A DNA stretch of 64,000 nucleotides from Deferribacterales bacterium Deferri_01 (GCA_001603805.1 LUZY01000013.1:62001-126000), one strand, 5' to 3'; shown: positions 43,887 through 52,186, counted from the stretch's first letter. Numbers and translations: made by a program. The notes: a model not told the origin generated them from the sequence alone.

Positions 43887-44859
43887 GAGATTGTCCTATC
43901 AGATCGCCTTTCATGTTGAAAAGGAGAACATCGGTTTTTGTAAATCCGTAATCATCCTTGACCTTTGCGCTTATCAGTTCTGCTATACTGCTGAACCCTG
44001 ACGGATGGGTAAGGCATATTTCCTCAACAGTGTTGAAACCAGTCGGGATGCCCAGAACACCGCTCACAAAGTCCTGCGCCTGAGGGGAATGGGCAGAATG
44101 GGTATTGTAGTGTCCCATTGCCAGCTTCGCCAGTTTTCCCGGATGACCGGCGAGGGTGATTTCTGTTATATCATTCTTCCGCAAGTAATTAAAAGCTTCT
44201 CCGAAGTAGTTGCTGACCATCACAGCGTCTTCACAGGGGCGGATGGTCTGCATGTGTTTCTCGCCTATTTTGCCCGCAACAAGGATTATGTGTCTTCCTT
44301 CTGCAAGCTTTACGTCAATTTCGCATTTAAAGGAATCTATAAGAGCGTCAATGCTCATGGGGTGAACTATCCCCGTTGTGCCTATTATCGATATGCCGCC
44401 GATTACACCTATGCGCTCATTAAATGTCTGCGCCGCAAGCCTTTCCCCTTCGGGTACGGATATAGTAACCACTGCTCCCTTTGGTGCGCCTATGGCTTCA
44501 CGCACATTTTCTTCTATCATTTTTCGGGGAACAGGGTTTATGGCAGGTTCACCCACGGGTATCTGCAAACCCGCCTTGGTAACGGTGCCTACCCCTTTGC
44601 CGCCTTTTATTTTTATCATGCCGCTGTCGTTAAGCACCACACAAGCATGTATCTCCGCCCTGTGGGTAACGTCAGGATCATCGCCCGAATCCTTTATGAC
44701 AAACGCTCCCGTTTCAGAGCAAGTGACAGGTATGCCCATACGGCTGCCGTCCGGCAGGATAATATCAATGAAATCAGTATTTATTCCGCTCATACGGTAA
44801 ACGGCATGAGCCTTTGCCGCAGCCGCAGCGGCTGTGCCTGTGGTGAATCCTTTACGCAT
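43879..44859 (-). CDS. cbiD: Cobalt-precorrin-5B C1-methyltransferase
   Basis: Methylase specific to the anaerobic pathway. 326 residues. R-K-G-F-T-T-G-T-A-A-A-A-A start, I-G-I-I-G-T-T-G-I-V-like I-I-G-T-T-G-I-V-H-P-M-S near 158 and L-A-G-H-P-G-K-L-A-K near 236 are CbiD signatures. First gene of cbiDEFGHJ, which reads away from the cbiK riboswitch. No riboswitch is visible on its own short upstream side, and no clear Shine-Dalgarno precedes its ATG. Confidence 0.94.
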   Translation of the reverse strand: MRKGFTTGTAAAAAAKAHAVYRMSGINTDFIDIILPDGSRMGIPVTCSETGAFVIKDSGDDPDVTHRAEIHACVVLNDSGMIKIKGGKGVGTVTKAGLQIPVGEPAINPVPRKMIEENVREAIGAPKGAVVTISVPEGERLAAQTFNERIGVIGGISIIGTTGIVHPMSIDALIDSFKCEIDVKLAEGRHIILVAGKIGEKHMQTIRPCEDAVMVSNYFGEAFNYLRKNDITEITLAGHPGKLAKLAMGHYNTHSAHSPQAQDFVSGVLGIPTGFNTVEEICLTHPSGFSSIAELISAKVKDDYGFTKTDVLLFNMKGDLIGQSHG

Positions 44860-44947
44860 TTTGAGATGGTGTTCCGAAATAAAATATGTGTCAAGGATAA
44901 TTATAATTGACTAACAGGCTTATGTGTCGGAAAATGCCTTAATATAC

Positions 44948-45108
44948 GAGGTGGAGACAGAAACAGGGAATTTGGTTAAAATCCAAAACAGTCCCGCTAC
45001 TGTAACCGGAACGAAACCGCAGTGAGCCACTGTCCATAAAACGGATGGGAAGGTGCGGGAGTAGGCGGCTTTTATGCCGTGCCGGAAGTCAGGATACCTG
45101 TTCTGTTT
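44948..45108 (+). promoter_or_regulatory. Cobalamin riboswitch in front of cbiK
   Basis: In order: GGGAA...GGTTAAAATCC (44974-44984), GTCCCGCTACTGTAACCGG around 44991-45009, an arm with GATGGGAAGGTGCGGGAGTAGGCGG around 45044-45068, and the B12 box GCCGGAAGTCAGGATACCTG at 45081-45100. This is a complete adenosylcobalamin-class aptamer. Between it and cbiK lie GGCACCCC, an AGGATTTCCT repeat, nine T's at 45180-45188 and AGGAGG. A possible promoter TTGACT/GAAAAT lies at 44907-44935. It should switch off the cbiK-to-btuR operon when B12 is abundant. The rest of 44860-45201 holds nothing else seen. Confidence 0.95.
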
Positions 45109-45201
45109 GAACTTTACGAGGATGAAGGCACCCCAATATGCCCCCCATCAGGATTTCCTGTCGCACCCGTATAAAATCATTTTTTTTTAAAGGAGGAGTA
45201 T

Positions 45202-46161
45202 GTGAAACGCATATTCGCAGTGTTCCTTGTTTGTCTGGCTTTTACGGGCGCAGTACATGCAGGAGGAGAGAAGGCAATGGAAGAAAAAACGGCAATTGTT
45301 ATCACATCATTCGGCACAACCTATGAAACAACCCTTGAACCTATTCTCGCTTTGGTGAGGGAGACACAGGCAAAGTATCCCGAAACACCAGTGAGACTGG
45401 CTTTTACTTCAAACATAATCCGCAAAATATGGAACGAAAGAGCGGCTGATTCGGCTTACCGCAAAGAACATCCGCAGATTCCTGAAATGCTTTACGGAAT
45501 AAAAAATGTTCTTGGTGTAATGGCAGATCTCCAGAACCTCGGTTACAGGAGCATTGTCGTTCAGCCTTCGCTTATTACTGATGGTGAGGAGTATGCTGAC
45601 ATGGTTGCTTATGTTGAAGGGCTTGCGGGTATAAAAACCCTTAAACCAAAACTTCAGCCTTTTGTTGCTGTCGGCATTGGTAAACCCCTTACAGGCGCTT
45701 ATTCCCATGCGGAATATCTGGAAACACTGGCAAAGGTGCTTGCTCCGGATATCCAGCGGGCAAAAGATGCTAAAGCAGCTCTAGTTTACATGGGACACGG
45801 AAACGAACATATGTCTCAGGGAGCTTACTATGAGCTTGAGCTTATCCTTAACCGCATGTACGGCGTTCCTGTTATTATAGGTCTGGTTGAAGGTCTGCCC
45901 GATTTTGACTCAGTTATGGATAAACTTGTTGATAAAAAAGTAAAAAATATAATTCTCAAACCTCTGATGTATGTTGCGGGCGATCACGCCGAGAATGACA
46001 TGGCGGGAGATGAGGACGATTCATGGAAAGTTATGCTCACAAAGGCAGGCTTCAATGTTACTCCTGTGCTTGAAGGACTTGGGCACAAACCCGCTGTAAG
46101 GCAGATATTCATAAACCATATGGAAGAAGCCGCCAGAGAGGCAGGAATAAAACTTAAGTGA
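45202..46161 (+). CDS. cbiK: Periplasmic sirohydrochlorin cobaltochelatase
   Basis: Inserts Co2+ into sirohydrochlorin. 319 residues starting at GTG 45202 behind AGGAGGAG; the ATG at 45200 in another frame is followed at once by TGA. A clear Sec signal (M-K-R-I-F-A-V-F-L-V-C-L-A-F-T-G-A-V-H-A) places it in the periplasm, like the CbiK-P form of Desulfovibrio, whereas Salmonella CbiK is cytoplasmic. The mature part opens I-V-I-T-S-F-G-T-T. Likely metal ligands and catalytic groups are H in Y-M-G-H-G-N-E-H-M, E in L-V-E-G-L-P-D-F and H in A-G-D-H-A-E-N-D-M-A-G-D. It is the only cobalt chelatase seen, and leads an operon with an exporter and an importer. Confidence 0.93.
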   Translation: MKRIFAVFLVCLAFTGAVHAGGEKAMEEKTAIVITSFGTTYETTLEPILALVRETQAKYPETPVRLAFTSNIIRKIWNERAADSAYRKEHPQIPEMLYGIKNVLGVMADLQNLGYRSIVVQPSLITDGEEYADMVAYVEGLAGIKTLKPKLQPFVAVGIGKPLTGAYSHAEYLETLAKVLAPDIQRAKDAKAALVYMGHGNEHMSQGAYYELELILNRMYGVPVIIGLVEGLPDFDSVMDKLVDKKVKNIILKPLMYVAGDHAENDMAGDEDDSWKVMLTKAGFNVTPVLEGLGHKPAVRQIFINHMEEAAREAGIKLK

Positions 46162-46162
46162 T

Positions 46163-47005
46163 ATGAACAAGATATCCGTAAGATCCCTTACAAAAGTCTT
46201 CGGCGCTCACAAGGCTGTAGACGGAATAAGCTTTGACGTGGAGGAGGGGAGCATCCTTGCTCTCCTTGGTCCTAACGGAGCGGGTAAAACCACCACAATA
46301 AACATGCTGACAGGGCTCACTATTCCTGCATCCGGCGAAATACGCTATGACGGAACTCTGTTTGATCCGCAGAACAGGAGGATTAAACAGACTATAGGTG
46401 TTGTTCCGCAGCATAACAATGTGGACAGGGATCTTACTGTTTATCAGAACCTCAAAGCCCACGGAATACTTTTCGGAGTGAGCAGTTTAAACAATAAAAT
46501 TGCAAATGCGCTGGATTTTTCCGGGCTTGCCGCACATGCGGATAAAACTGCCGGAAACCTCTCCGGCGGTATGAAACGCAGGCTGATCATTGCCCGTGCC
46601 CTTCTTCATGAACCTTCGGTGCTTTTTCTGGATGAACCCACAGTGGGGCTTGATGCCTCTGTCCGTAGGACAATGTGGGACTTTATACGCAGTATAAATC
46701 AGGATAAGCGATGTACGGTTTTGCTCACTACCCATTACATCGAAGAAGCTGAAATGCTGTCTGACCGTGTGATGATAATGGATAAGGCAAAAATTGTCAC
46801 TGAAGGAACGGCGGCAGGACTGAAGGCGAGGGTCGGCAAATGGGCTCTGGACATATACCGGAACGGTAAAACTGAGACAGAGTTTTTTGAAACCCGTGAT
46901 GCAGGGCTTGAGAGGCTGGGCGCTCTTTCGGATACAGCAAGTATAAGGGAAACAAACCTTGAGGATGTTTATCTTACCATTACCGGCAGGAGAATAGACG
47001 CATGA
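46163..47005 (+). CDS. ABC-2 type transporter ATP-binding protein
   Basis: 280-residue ATPase of the drug/polysaccharide-export (DrrA/NodI) kind. Walker A G-P-N-G-A-G-K-T-T, Q-loop V-V-P-Q-H-N-N-V-D-R-D-L-T, signature L-S-G-G-M-K-R-R-L and Walker B L-F-L-D-E-P-T-V-G-L-D are complete. It begins one base after the cbiK stop and overlaps its permease. The pair is of an export class, unusual directly between a chelatase and an importer. A related pair lies at 60535-62125. Confidence 0.92.
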   Translation: MNKISVRSLTKVFGAHKAVDGISFDVEEGSILALLGPNGAGKTTTINMLTGLTIPASGEIRYDGTLFDPQNRRIKQTIGVVPQHNNVDRDLTVYQNLKAHGILFGVSSLNNKIANALDFSGLAAHADKTAGNLSGGMKRRLIIARALLHEPSVLFLDEPTVGLDASVRRTMWDFIRSINQDKRCTVLLTTHYIEEAEMLSDRVMIMDKAKIVTEGTAAGLKARVGKWALDIYRNGKTETEFFETRDAGLERLGALSDTASIRETNLEDVYLTITGRRIDA

Positions 47006-47739
47006 ACGGCGTAAAAGGTGTTTTATACAGAGAGACACAGGTTCTCCGCAGCAGAATATGGAAGGTGCTTGCATCATCTGCTGTTTCCCCTTTTCTGTTC
47101 CTTGTTGCCTTCGGCTACGGAATAGGGCGGTTCGCCTCTGTGGACGGGGTAAACTATCTTACATTTCTTATACCCGGACTTGTCGCCATGAGCAGCCTTA
47201 ACCAAAGCTACGGCATTTCCGGCGAAATAAATATTTCCAGATTTTACTTTAAGGTCTTTGACGAGTATCTCCTTGCTCCTGTGAGCAGGTGGGAAATTGT
47301 TGCGGGCGAGGTGCTTTACGGAGTAATCAAAGGGCTTATTCCTGTGGTGATAATACTGGCATACGGCTTTATTGCCGGTGCAGGGCTGAAAATGAGCCTT
47401 TTATTCATCCCAGTGATGCTTGTTCATCTGATTGTTTTTTCCCTTCTGGGCATAATTGTTGCACTCGTGGTAAAAAACCACGGGGATCAGATGTCTGTGA
47501 ACACATTTGTGATAACCCCAATGATATTTCTCTCCGGCACTTTTTACCCGGTGGATAAAATGCCTTTTCTGGCAGGTGTTCTGGCTCATATTTCCCCCAT
47601 GACTTACTCAACAAAGCTCATACGATGTTCCCTGATAGGGACAGAGTGCGATATATGGCTGAACATGGGCGTTATGCTCGGTTCGGCGGCTGTGCTGTTC
47701 ATCATAGCAGGACGGATTCTGAACGGGGTTGAAGGTTGA
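47002..47739 (+). CDS. ABC-2 type transporter permease
   Basis: 245 residues with six membrane helices. The ABC-2 motifs P-G-L-V-A-M-S-S-L near 60 and F-L-S-G-T-F-Y-P-V-D-K-M-P near 175 are clear, and N-terminal R-E-T-Q-V-L-R-S-R is typical of NodJ/DrrB-type proteins. Overlaps both neighbours by four bases. Substrate unknown; export of a tetrapyrrole precursor to periplasmic CbiK is one hypothesis. Confidence 0.88.
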   Translation: MNGVKGVLYRETQVLRSRIWKVLASSAVSPFLFLVAFGYGIGRFASVDGVNYLTFLIPGLVAMSSLNQSYGISGEINISRFYFKVFDEYLLAPVSRWEIVAGEVLYGVIKGLIPVVIILAYGFIAGAGLKMSLLFIPVMLVHLIVFSLLGIIVALVVKNHGDQMSVNTFVITPMIFLSGTFYPVDKMPFLAGVLAHISPMTYSTKLIRCSLIGTECDIWLNMGVMLGSAAVLFIIAGRILNGVEG

Positions 47740-48686
47740 AGCTTCTATGGATTCTGATACTCGTAGCAGTATCTGCTGCTGCGTTGTTTGTTGGCTCCAC
47801 AGATATAACCCAGTTCCGCACGGATGAAGTCCAGAGGGATATTCTGCTTAATATGCGGGCTCCCCGTGTGGTTTTTGCAGGGCTGACAGGTGCTATGCTT
47901 GGCTTGAGCGGTTCTGTATATCAGCTTGTGCTGCGCAATCCTCTGGCGGACAGCTTTACCACCGGAGCGGCATCATCTGCTGCTTTGGGGGCTGTGATTG
48001 CCATAGCATTAGGGCTTCCTGCACATCTTGCTTCACCTGTGGCTCTTTTTACGGGGTTAGGCGGGCTGATGCTTGTTTACAGTGTTTCATACCGCAGAAG
48101 CGGAATAAGCCCCATAACTATGATTCTGGCGGGTGTGGTGCTTAATATTGTTGCTTCGTCGGTGATAGGGTTTGTAAAATTCTTTTTTGAAGAATCTCTG
48201 ACCTCCATAGTCTTCTGGCTTATGGGCGGTTTTTATATGATAACATGGGCAAAAACAGCTTTTGCGGCGTCTGTTCTCATTCTCTGCACAGCTTATTTTG
48301 TATTCAGGGCTCGCCCTTTGAACATCCTCGCCCTTGATGAAATGTCCGCTGAAACATCCGGCGTGAATGTACGGAGTGAACGAATGAGGGCGTTTGTGTT
48401 CTCCACTGCTCTGGTGGCTGTTTCTGTGAGTTTTACAGGCTTAATCGGCTTTGTGGGGCTTATTGTACCACACATAGCCCGAAGTTTTTACGGCAGTGAT
48501 GTCAGGCAGGGAATCTTTTATTCCTCCGTTTTTGGCGCACTGCTTATGATAACAGCGGATGCAGTGGCAAGAACAGTTATACCAAACGGTGCGGAGCTTC
48601 CCGTTGGAATAGTTACCGCTGTTCTTGGAGGAATGTTCTTTTTCTATATACTGAGGAGCAGGCAGGCGGAGATCTGGCATGATTGA
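47736..48686 (+). CDS. btuC: FecCD-family (BtuC-like) ABC importer permease
   Basis: 316 residues, about nine to ten helices, of the type II importer class for B12, haem and siderophores. R-A-P-R-V-V-F-A-G-L-T-G near 35 and the late G-L-I-G-F-V-G-L-I-V-P-H-I-A-R are family hallmarks. Operon position under a cobalamin riboswitch suggests a corrinoid or cobalt-tetrapyrrole substrate. No dedicated outer-membrane receptor is adjacent. Confidence 0.85.
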   Translation: MKLLWILILVAVSAAALFVGSTDITQFRTDEVQRDILLNMRAPRVVFAGLTGAMLGLSGSVYQLVLRNPLADSFTTGAASSAALGAVIAIALGLPAHLASPVALFTGLGGLMLVYSVSYRRSGISPITMILAGVVLNIVASSVIGFVKFFFEESLTSIVFWLMGGFYMITWAKTAFAASVLILCTAYFVFRARPLNILALDEMSAETSGVNVRSERMRAFVFSTALVAVSVSFTGLIGFVGLIVPHIARSFYGSDVRQGIFYSSVFGALLMITADAVARTVIPNGAELPVGIVTAVLGGMFFFYILRSRQAEIWHD

Positions 48687-49392
48687 TATTGCAGGTCTTG
48701 AATTTAAACGTGGCGTATTCTCGTTAAGTGTGCCTGATCTCACTGTGCAGAAAGGCTGCAAAATAGCTGTTATTGGCGAAAACGGTTCCGGTAAAAGCAC
48801 GCTTCTGCATGTGCTTACCGGGCTTACCCCCTGTGAAGGCATCTATTACGGCGGAAAAGAGCTTGGCGGAATAAAGCGTAAAGAGCGTGCGGAAATGATG
48901 GCTTTTATGCCGCAGCTTCCGTCAGTTGTTTTTCCGTTTACTGTTTTTGAAGTGGTTCGCCTTGGTGCATACGCAGCAGGACATATGAAGAATGCTGACA
49001 GACTGACGGAAGAAATTCTTAAAACAACTGCCCTTGTCACTCTGCGGGACAGAGCCTTTACGGAGCTTTCCGGCGGAGAGAAGAGAAGGGTGATGATCGC
49101 CCGTGCGCTTAATCAGCGAACTGATGTTCTCTTTCTGGATGAACCTGTATCAATGCTTGATGTAAGGCACTCTCTGGAAATTTTAAAACTTCTGACAGAT
49201 TCGGGCAGAACGCTCATTGCCTCAATGCACGAGGTGAATCTGTCGGTTAAATACTTTGACAGGATATGGATGATGTTAAATGGAAAACTGATATATGACG
49301 TGCCGGCCGGAGAGGTTGAGGCGTCCATGCTTTCGGAGGTGTTCAGTGTTAAGGCTGATGCTCACGCTGACCATTTTACTTTCAGTATTTAG
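48679..49392 (+). CDS. btuD: BtuD-like ABC importer ATP-binding protein
   Basis: 237 residues. Walker A G-E-N-G-S-G-K-S-T, Q-loop F-M-P-Q-L-P, signature L-S-G-G-E-K-R-R-V and Walker B L-F-L-D-E-P-V-S-M-L-D. Overlaps the permease by eight bases and the binding-protein gene by 47 bases. Confidence 0.88.
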   Translation: MIDIAGLEFKRGVFSLSVPDLTVQKGCKIAVIGENGSGKSTLLHVLTGLTPCEGIYYGGKELGGIKRKERAEMMAFMPQLPSVVFPFTVFEVVRLGAYAAGHMKNADRLTEEILKTTALVTLRDRAFTELSGGEKRRVMIARALNQRTDVLFLDEPVSMLDVRHSLEILKLLTDSGRTLIASMHEVNLSVKYFDRIWMMLNGKLIYDVPAGEVEASMLSEVFSVKADAHADHFTFSI

Positions 49393-50131
49393 TGCTAATG
49401 CTGCCGAAAGAGTTGTTATACTTGCTCCCGCTGCGGCGGATATATTCTATAAATTAGGTGCGGGTGATAAAGTTGCCGGAGTTACAAAAAACGTTACGGA
49501 ATTTCCCGAAGCGGTTAAGGTTGGTACGCATATCCGTCCGAATGCTGAGATAATACGCTCCCTGAAGCCTGATTTGATAATTTCCGGCTCTGCTGATTCT
49601 TATTATGCTGATGCTGTTGAGGCTATTACCGGAGCATCAGTTTACAAGTATGACCCGCTGACCCTTGAAGAAATACTGGTTTGTGTCAGGGATATAGGCG
49701 AACTGACAGGCAGGACAGAGCAGGCGGCAAGGCTTGTGGGTGAGCTTAAAGGCAAGCTTATGTCTGTTCAGCCTTTGCCTTCTGTTGCCAAGGTTATTTT
49801 CGAGGTCAGCCAACTTCCTTACACAGCGGCAGGCAGGGGAAACATTGCCTCTTCTGTAATTGAGGCGGCAGGCGGAAAAAATATTGTGGATTCGGATGAT
49901 AAGCTGGTGAAACTCTCACTGGAAAGAGTGGTTGCATCGCAGCCGGATGTTTATATCTGGCAGACAGGACCCATGAACCGCAACCCTGCTCTCCCTGCGG
50001 AGCGTCCGGAGTTTTCAAAAATGAGGTCCAAATGGATACATGCGGATGAAAAGCAATTTTCAAGGGCTAACACAGGATCTTTTGACGCTGTGATTGAGCT
50101 TAATTCCGCCTTGAGGAAACTGTATGAATAA
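49346..50131 (+). CDS. btuF: BtuF-like periplasmic binding protein of the importer
   Basis: 261 residues from GTG 49346, which has GGAGG six bases upstream; this start gives a good signal peptide (L-R-L-M-L-T-L-T-I-L-L-S-V-F-S-A-N-A). An ATG at 49358 is possible too. The mature part is a type III (BtuF/FhuD) binding protein with V-I-L-A-P-A-A-A-D-I-F-Y-K-L-G and L-K-P-D-L-I-I-S-G. Its 5' end lies within btuD by 47 bases. It should capture B12, a corrinoid or a cobalt-tetrapyrrole in the periplasm. Confidence 0.85.
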   Translation: MLRLMLTLTILLSVFSANAAERVVILAPAAADIFYKLGAGDKVAGVTKNVTEFPEAVKVGTHIRPNAEIIRSLKPDLIISGSADSYYADAVEAITGASVYKYDPLTLEEILVCVRDIGELTGRTEQAARLVGELKGKLMSVQPLPSVAKVIFEVSQLPYTAAGRGNIASSVIEAAGGKNIVDSDDKLVKLSLERVVASQPDVYIWQTGPMNRNPALPAERPEFSKMRSKWIHADEKQFSRANTGSFDAVIELNSALRKLYE

Positions 50132-50843
50132 AAAACTTATTATAGTCGGTGCCGGAGTTAATAGAAACTCAATGACACTGGCGGGTATTGATGCTCTTAA
50201 AAATGGCGAAGTTGTTCTTTATGACAGACTTATAGATAAATCTCTTCTTGAATATGCATCCTGCGAATGTATTGATGTGGGCAAACATCCCTATGATAAA
50301 AACTGTGTACGTCAGAAAGATATAAATGAAATAATCCGTGAGCATCTGGAAAAAGGGCGCTGTGTTGTCCGTCTGAAAGGTGGTGACAGCTCTGTGTTTG
50401 CCCGCACAGCAGAAGAAGTTGAAACAGCAAAAGCTGTCGGTGCTGATGTTGAAGTCATAGCGGGGGTAACTTCCGCATCTGCCCTTTCCGCAAAGATGAA
50501 AAGCGCTCTTACTGACCGCCGTAATATTCCCGGTGTGGTTTTCATTACCGGGCACACGAAGGACGGCACTCTGGATGATGCTTACAACTGGAAAGCTCTG
50601 GCAAATCTGGGGCTTACTATTGTGGTTTACATGGGTGTCAGAAACTTTGGTGTTATTGCCGCAAAACTTACCGAAAACGGTATGGATGCTGCTGTTCCGG
50701 TGTTGATAGGCGAGAATATCGGCACAGAAGGTGAGAGAGTAATGTTTACATCACTTAGCGAAGCAGAGAGGTTCATAACTGAAAACAGTGTTAAACACCC
50801 AGCCACAATAATAATCGGAGAGGTAGTTAACCATGCCGGATAA
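50124..50843 (+). CDS. cobA: Uroporphyrinogen-III C-methyltransferase
   Basis: Makes precorrin-2 by two SAM methylations, the entry to sirohaem and B12. 239 residues, stand-alone SUMT. I-V-G-A-G at the start, V-V-L-Y-D-R-L-I near 30, V-R-L-K-G-G-D-S-S-V-F-A-R near 83 and V-I-A-G-V-T-S-A-S-A near 112 are the signatures. It overlaps both neighbours and shares the riboswitch-controlled operon, so precursor supply is under B12 control. Confidence 0.93.
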   Translation: MNKKLIIVGAGVNRNSMTLAGIDALKNGEVVLYDRLIDKSLLEYASCECIDVGKHPYDKNCVRQKDINEIIREHLEKGRCVVRLKGGDSSVFARTAEEVETAKAVGADVEVIAGVTSASALSAKMKSALTDRRNIPGVVFITGHTKDGTLDDAYNWKALANLGLTIVVYMGVRNFGVIAAKLTENGMDAAVPVLIGENIGTEGERVMFTSLSEAERFITENSVKHPATIIIGEVVNHAG

Positions 50844-51354
50844 AACATCATGCGTTCATGTCTACACCGGCAACGGCAAAGGGAAAACAACTGCTGTACT
50901 GGGTCTTTGCGTGCGCTGTGCTGGAGCGGGGTTTAATGTGTATTTCGGGCAGTTTCTCAAAGACGGCAACTACTCAGAGACTGAATCTCTGAAAAAGTTT
51001 GATAATATCACCCATGAAACCTTCGGGCAGAGCGGTTTTATAAGGGGCGAGCCAACAACAAAAGATATACAGATGGCTGAAGACGGCTTTACGAAAATTA
51101 AAGAGGCTGTCTTCTCTGGAAAATACAGGCTGGTGGCGGCAGATGAACTAAATGTCGCTCTATTCAAAGGGCTTGTGAAGAAGGAAGATGTCCTTGAGTT
51201 GATCAAAACATTACCTGATGGTGTCGAACTGGTTTTATCAGGCAGGTACGCCGCAGATGAAATAATAGGGGCGGCGGATCTTGTTACAGAAATGAATGAA
51301 ATTAAGCATTACTACACCCAGGGAATACCCGCCAGAAAAGGCATCGAAAAATAA
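50833..51354 (+). CDS. btuR: Cob(I)yrinic acid a,c-diamide adenosyltransferase (CobO/BtuR type)
   Basis: Adds the 5'-deoxyadenosyl ligand to cob(I)alamin or corrinoid intermediates. 173 residues; P-loop T-G-N-G-K-G-K-T-T-A-V near the start, F-G-Q-F-L-K-D-G and V-A-A-D-E-L-N-V-A near 97 identify the family. Last gene of the cbiK operon, followed by a hairpin. Confidence 0.93.
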   Translation: MPDKTSCVHVYTGNGKGKTTAVLGLCVRCAGAGFNVYFGQFLKDGNYSETESLKKFDNITHETFGQSGFIRGEPTTKDIQMAEDGFTKIKEAVFSGKYRLVAADELNVALFKGLVKKEDVLELIKTLPDGVELVLSGRYAADEIIGAADLVTEMNEIKHYYTQGIPARKGIEK

Positions 51355-51363
51355 TAATTCTTG

Positions 51364-51393
51364 CAGGAGGCCGTACGTTCTGTCGGCTTCCTG
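51364..51393 (+). terminator. Hairpin after btuR
   Basis: A 10-bp stem CAGGAGGCCG/CGGCTTCCTG (one G-T pair) with a 10-base loop starts nine bases after the stop. Only AATTGTTCTC follows, so it is a weak intrinsic terminator. Confidence 0.55.
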
Positions 51394-51489
51394 AATTGTT
51401 CTCCGCTTTCCGGCTCATTCGTTCACTTTTTTCTTTACAAATATTACAAGGCTAAAAAAGTTTCATCATGGTACTAATTTAGCCACTGT

Positions 51490-51505
51490 ATTAGATAGAT
51501 CTAAT
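51490..51505. promoter_or_regulatory. 16-bp palindromic operator upstream of exbB
   Basis: ATTAGAT-AG-ATCTAAT has perfect 7-base arms. It ends 13 bases before the -35 of the exbB promoter, a place for a regulator of the haem-uptake operon, perhaps responsive to iron or haem. It does not match the classical Fur box closely. Confidence 0.55.
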
Positions 51506-51518
51506 TATGTTAAAGATC

Positions 51519-51547
51519 TTGACAATTGTTAGTGGTGTTGGTAATAA
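51519..51547 (+). promoter_or_regulatory. Promoter of the exbB-tonB-hut operon
   Basis: TTGACA (51519-51524), a 17-base spacer and TAATAA (51542-51547), a near-consensus sigma-70 promoter, 27 bases before the exbB start; CGGAGG gives the ribosome-binding site. Confidence 0.75.
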
Positions 51548-51574
51548 GGCTGAAGTAATTCAACGGAGGCTTGT

Positions 51575-52186
51575 ATGATTGAAGAATATTTCAGCAAAGG
51601 CGGAATGATGATGTACCCGCTGCTGTTTTTCTCAATTGTGCTTACAGCAGTTTTTATAGAGAGAATGATTTTCTTTGCCCTTAACAGAAGCTCAAGAAAA
51701 GTTCTGGAAAATGCGGAGCATTCATTTTTTAAAGGTGATTTTAAAACAGCCCTCGCCACTCTTAAAAATTCAAAAGGCGCTATGGAGAAAGTTGCTGCCG
51801 AAATAATAATCCATATAAACTGTTCAAAACATGATCTTGAACATATAGCGGAAAACAGAGCTATTTCAGAATTACAGAGGTTTTCACGCAGCCTGCATCT
51901 GATGGACCTTATTGGCAGGATATCGCCTATGGTTGGTCTTTCGGGAACAGTATTGGGAATGGTGAAGGCATTTCAGTCTATTTCAGCACAAAAAGGGGCA
52001 GTTGATCCTTCAGTTCTTGCCGGAGGTATATGGGAGTCTCTTCTAACAACTGTTTTCGGACTTATGGTCGGGATTCCGGCTCTTATAATTTTTCACATCT
52101 TTGAGAATGAATTAAGCAAAAAAGCCCTGACAATAAAACTGAAAAGCGAGGAAATGATTCGTCGCGCAGGAGCCTGCGTTGATTAA
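51575..52186 (+). CDS. exbB: ExbB/TolQ/MotA-family proton channel protein
   Basis: Inner-membrane stator of the TonB energy complex. 203 residues with three helices: near 15-30, and a pair in the conserved region L-I-G-R-I-S-P-M-V-G-L-S-G-T-V-L-G-M and T-V-F-G-L-M-V-G-I-P-A-L. First gene of the haem operon; overlaps exbD by eight bases. Confidence 0.93.
   Translation: MIEEYFSKGGMMMYPLLFFSIVLTAVFIERMIFFALNRSSRKVLENAEHSFFKGDFKTALATLKNSKGAMEKVAAEIIIHINCSKHDLEHIAENRAISELQRFSRSLHLMDLIGRISPMVGLSGTVLGMVKAFQSISAQKGAVDPSVLAGGIWESLLTTVFGLMVGIPALIIFHIFENELSKKALTIKLKSEEMIRRAGACVD

Noticed and set aside
44005-44910. 301-residue frame on the plus strand
   Set aside because: It lies wholly opposite cbiD, which has full family motifs; the frame is rich in C, H, F and Y as expected from an antisense shadow.
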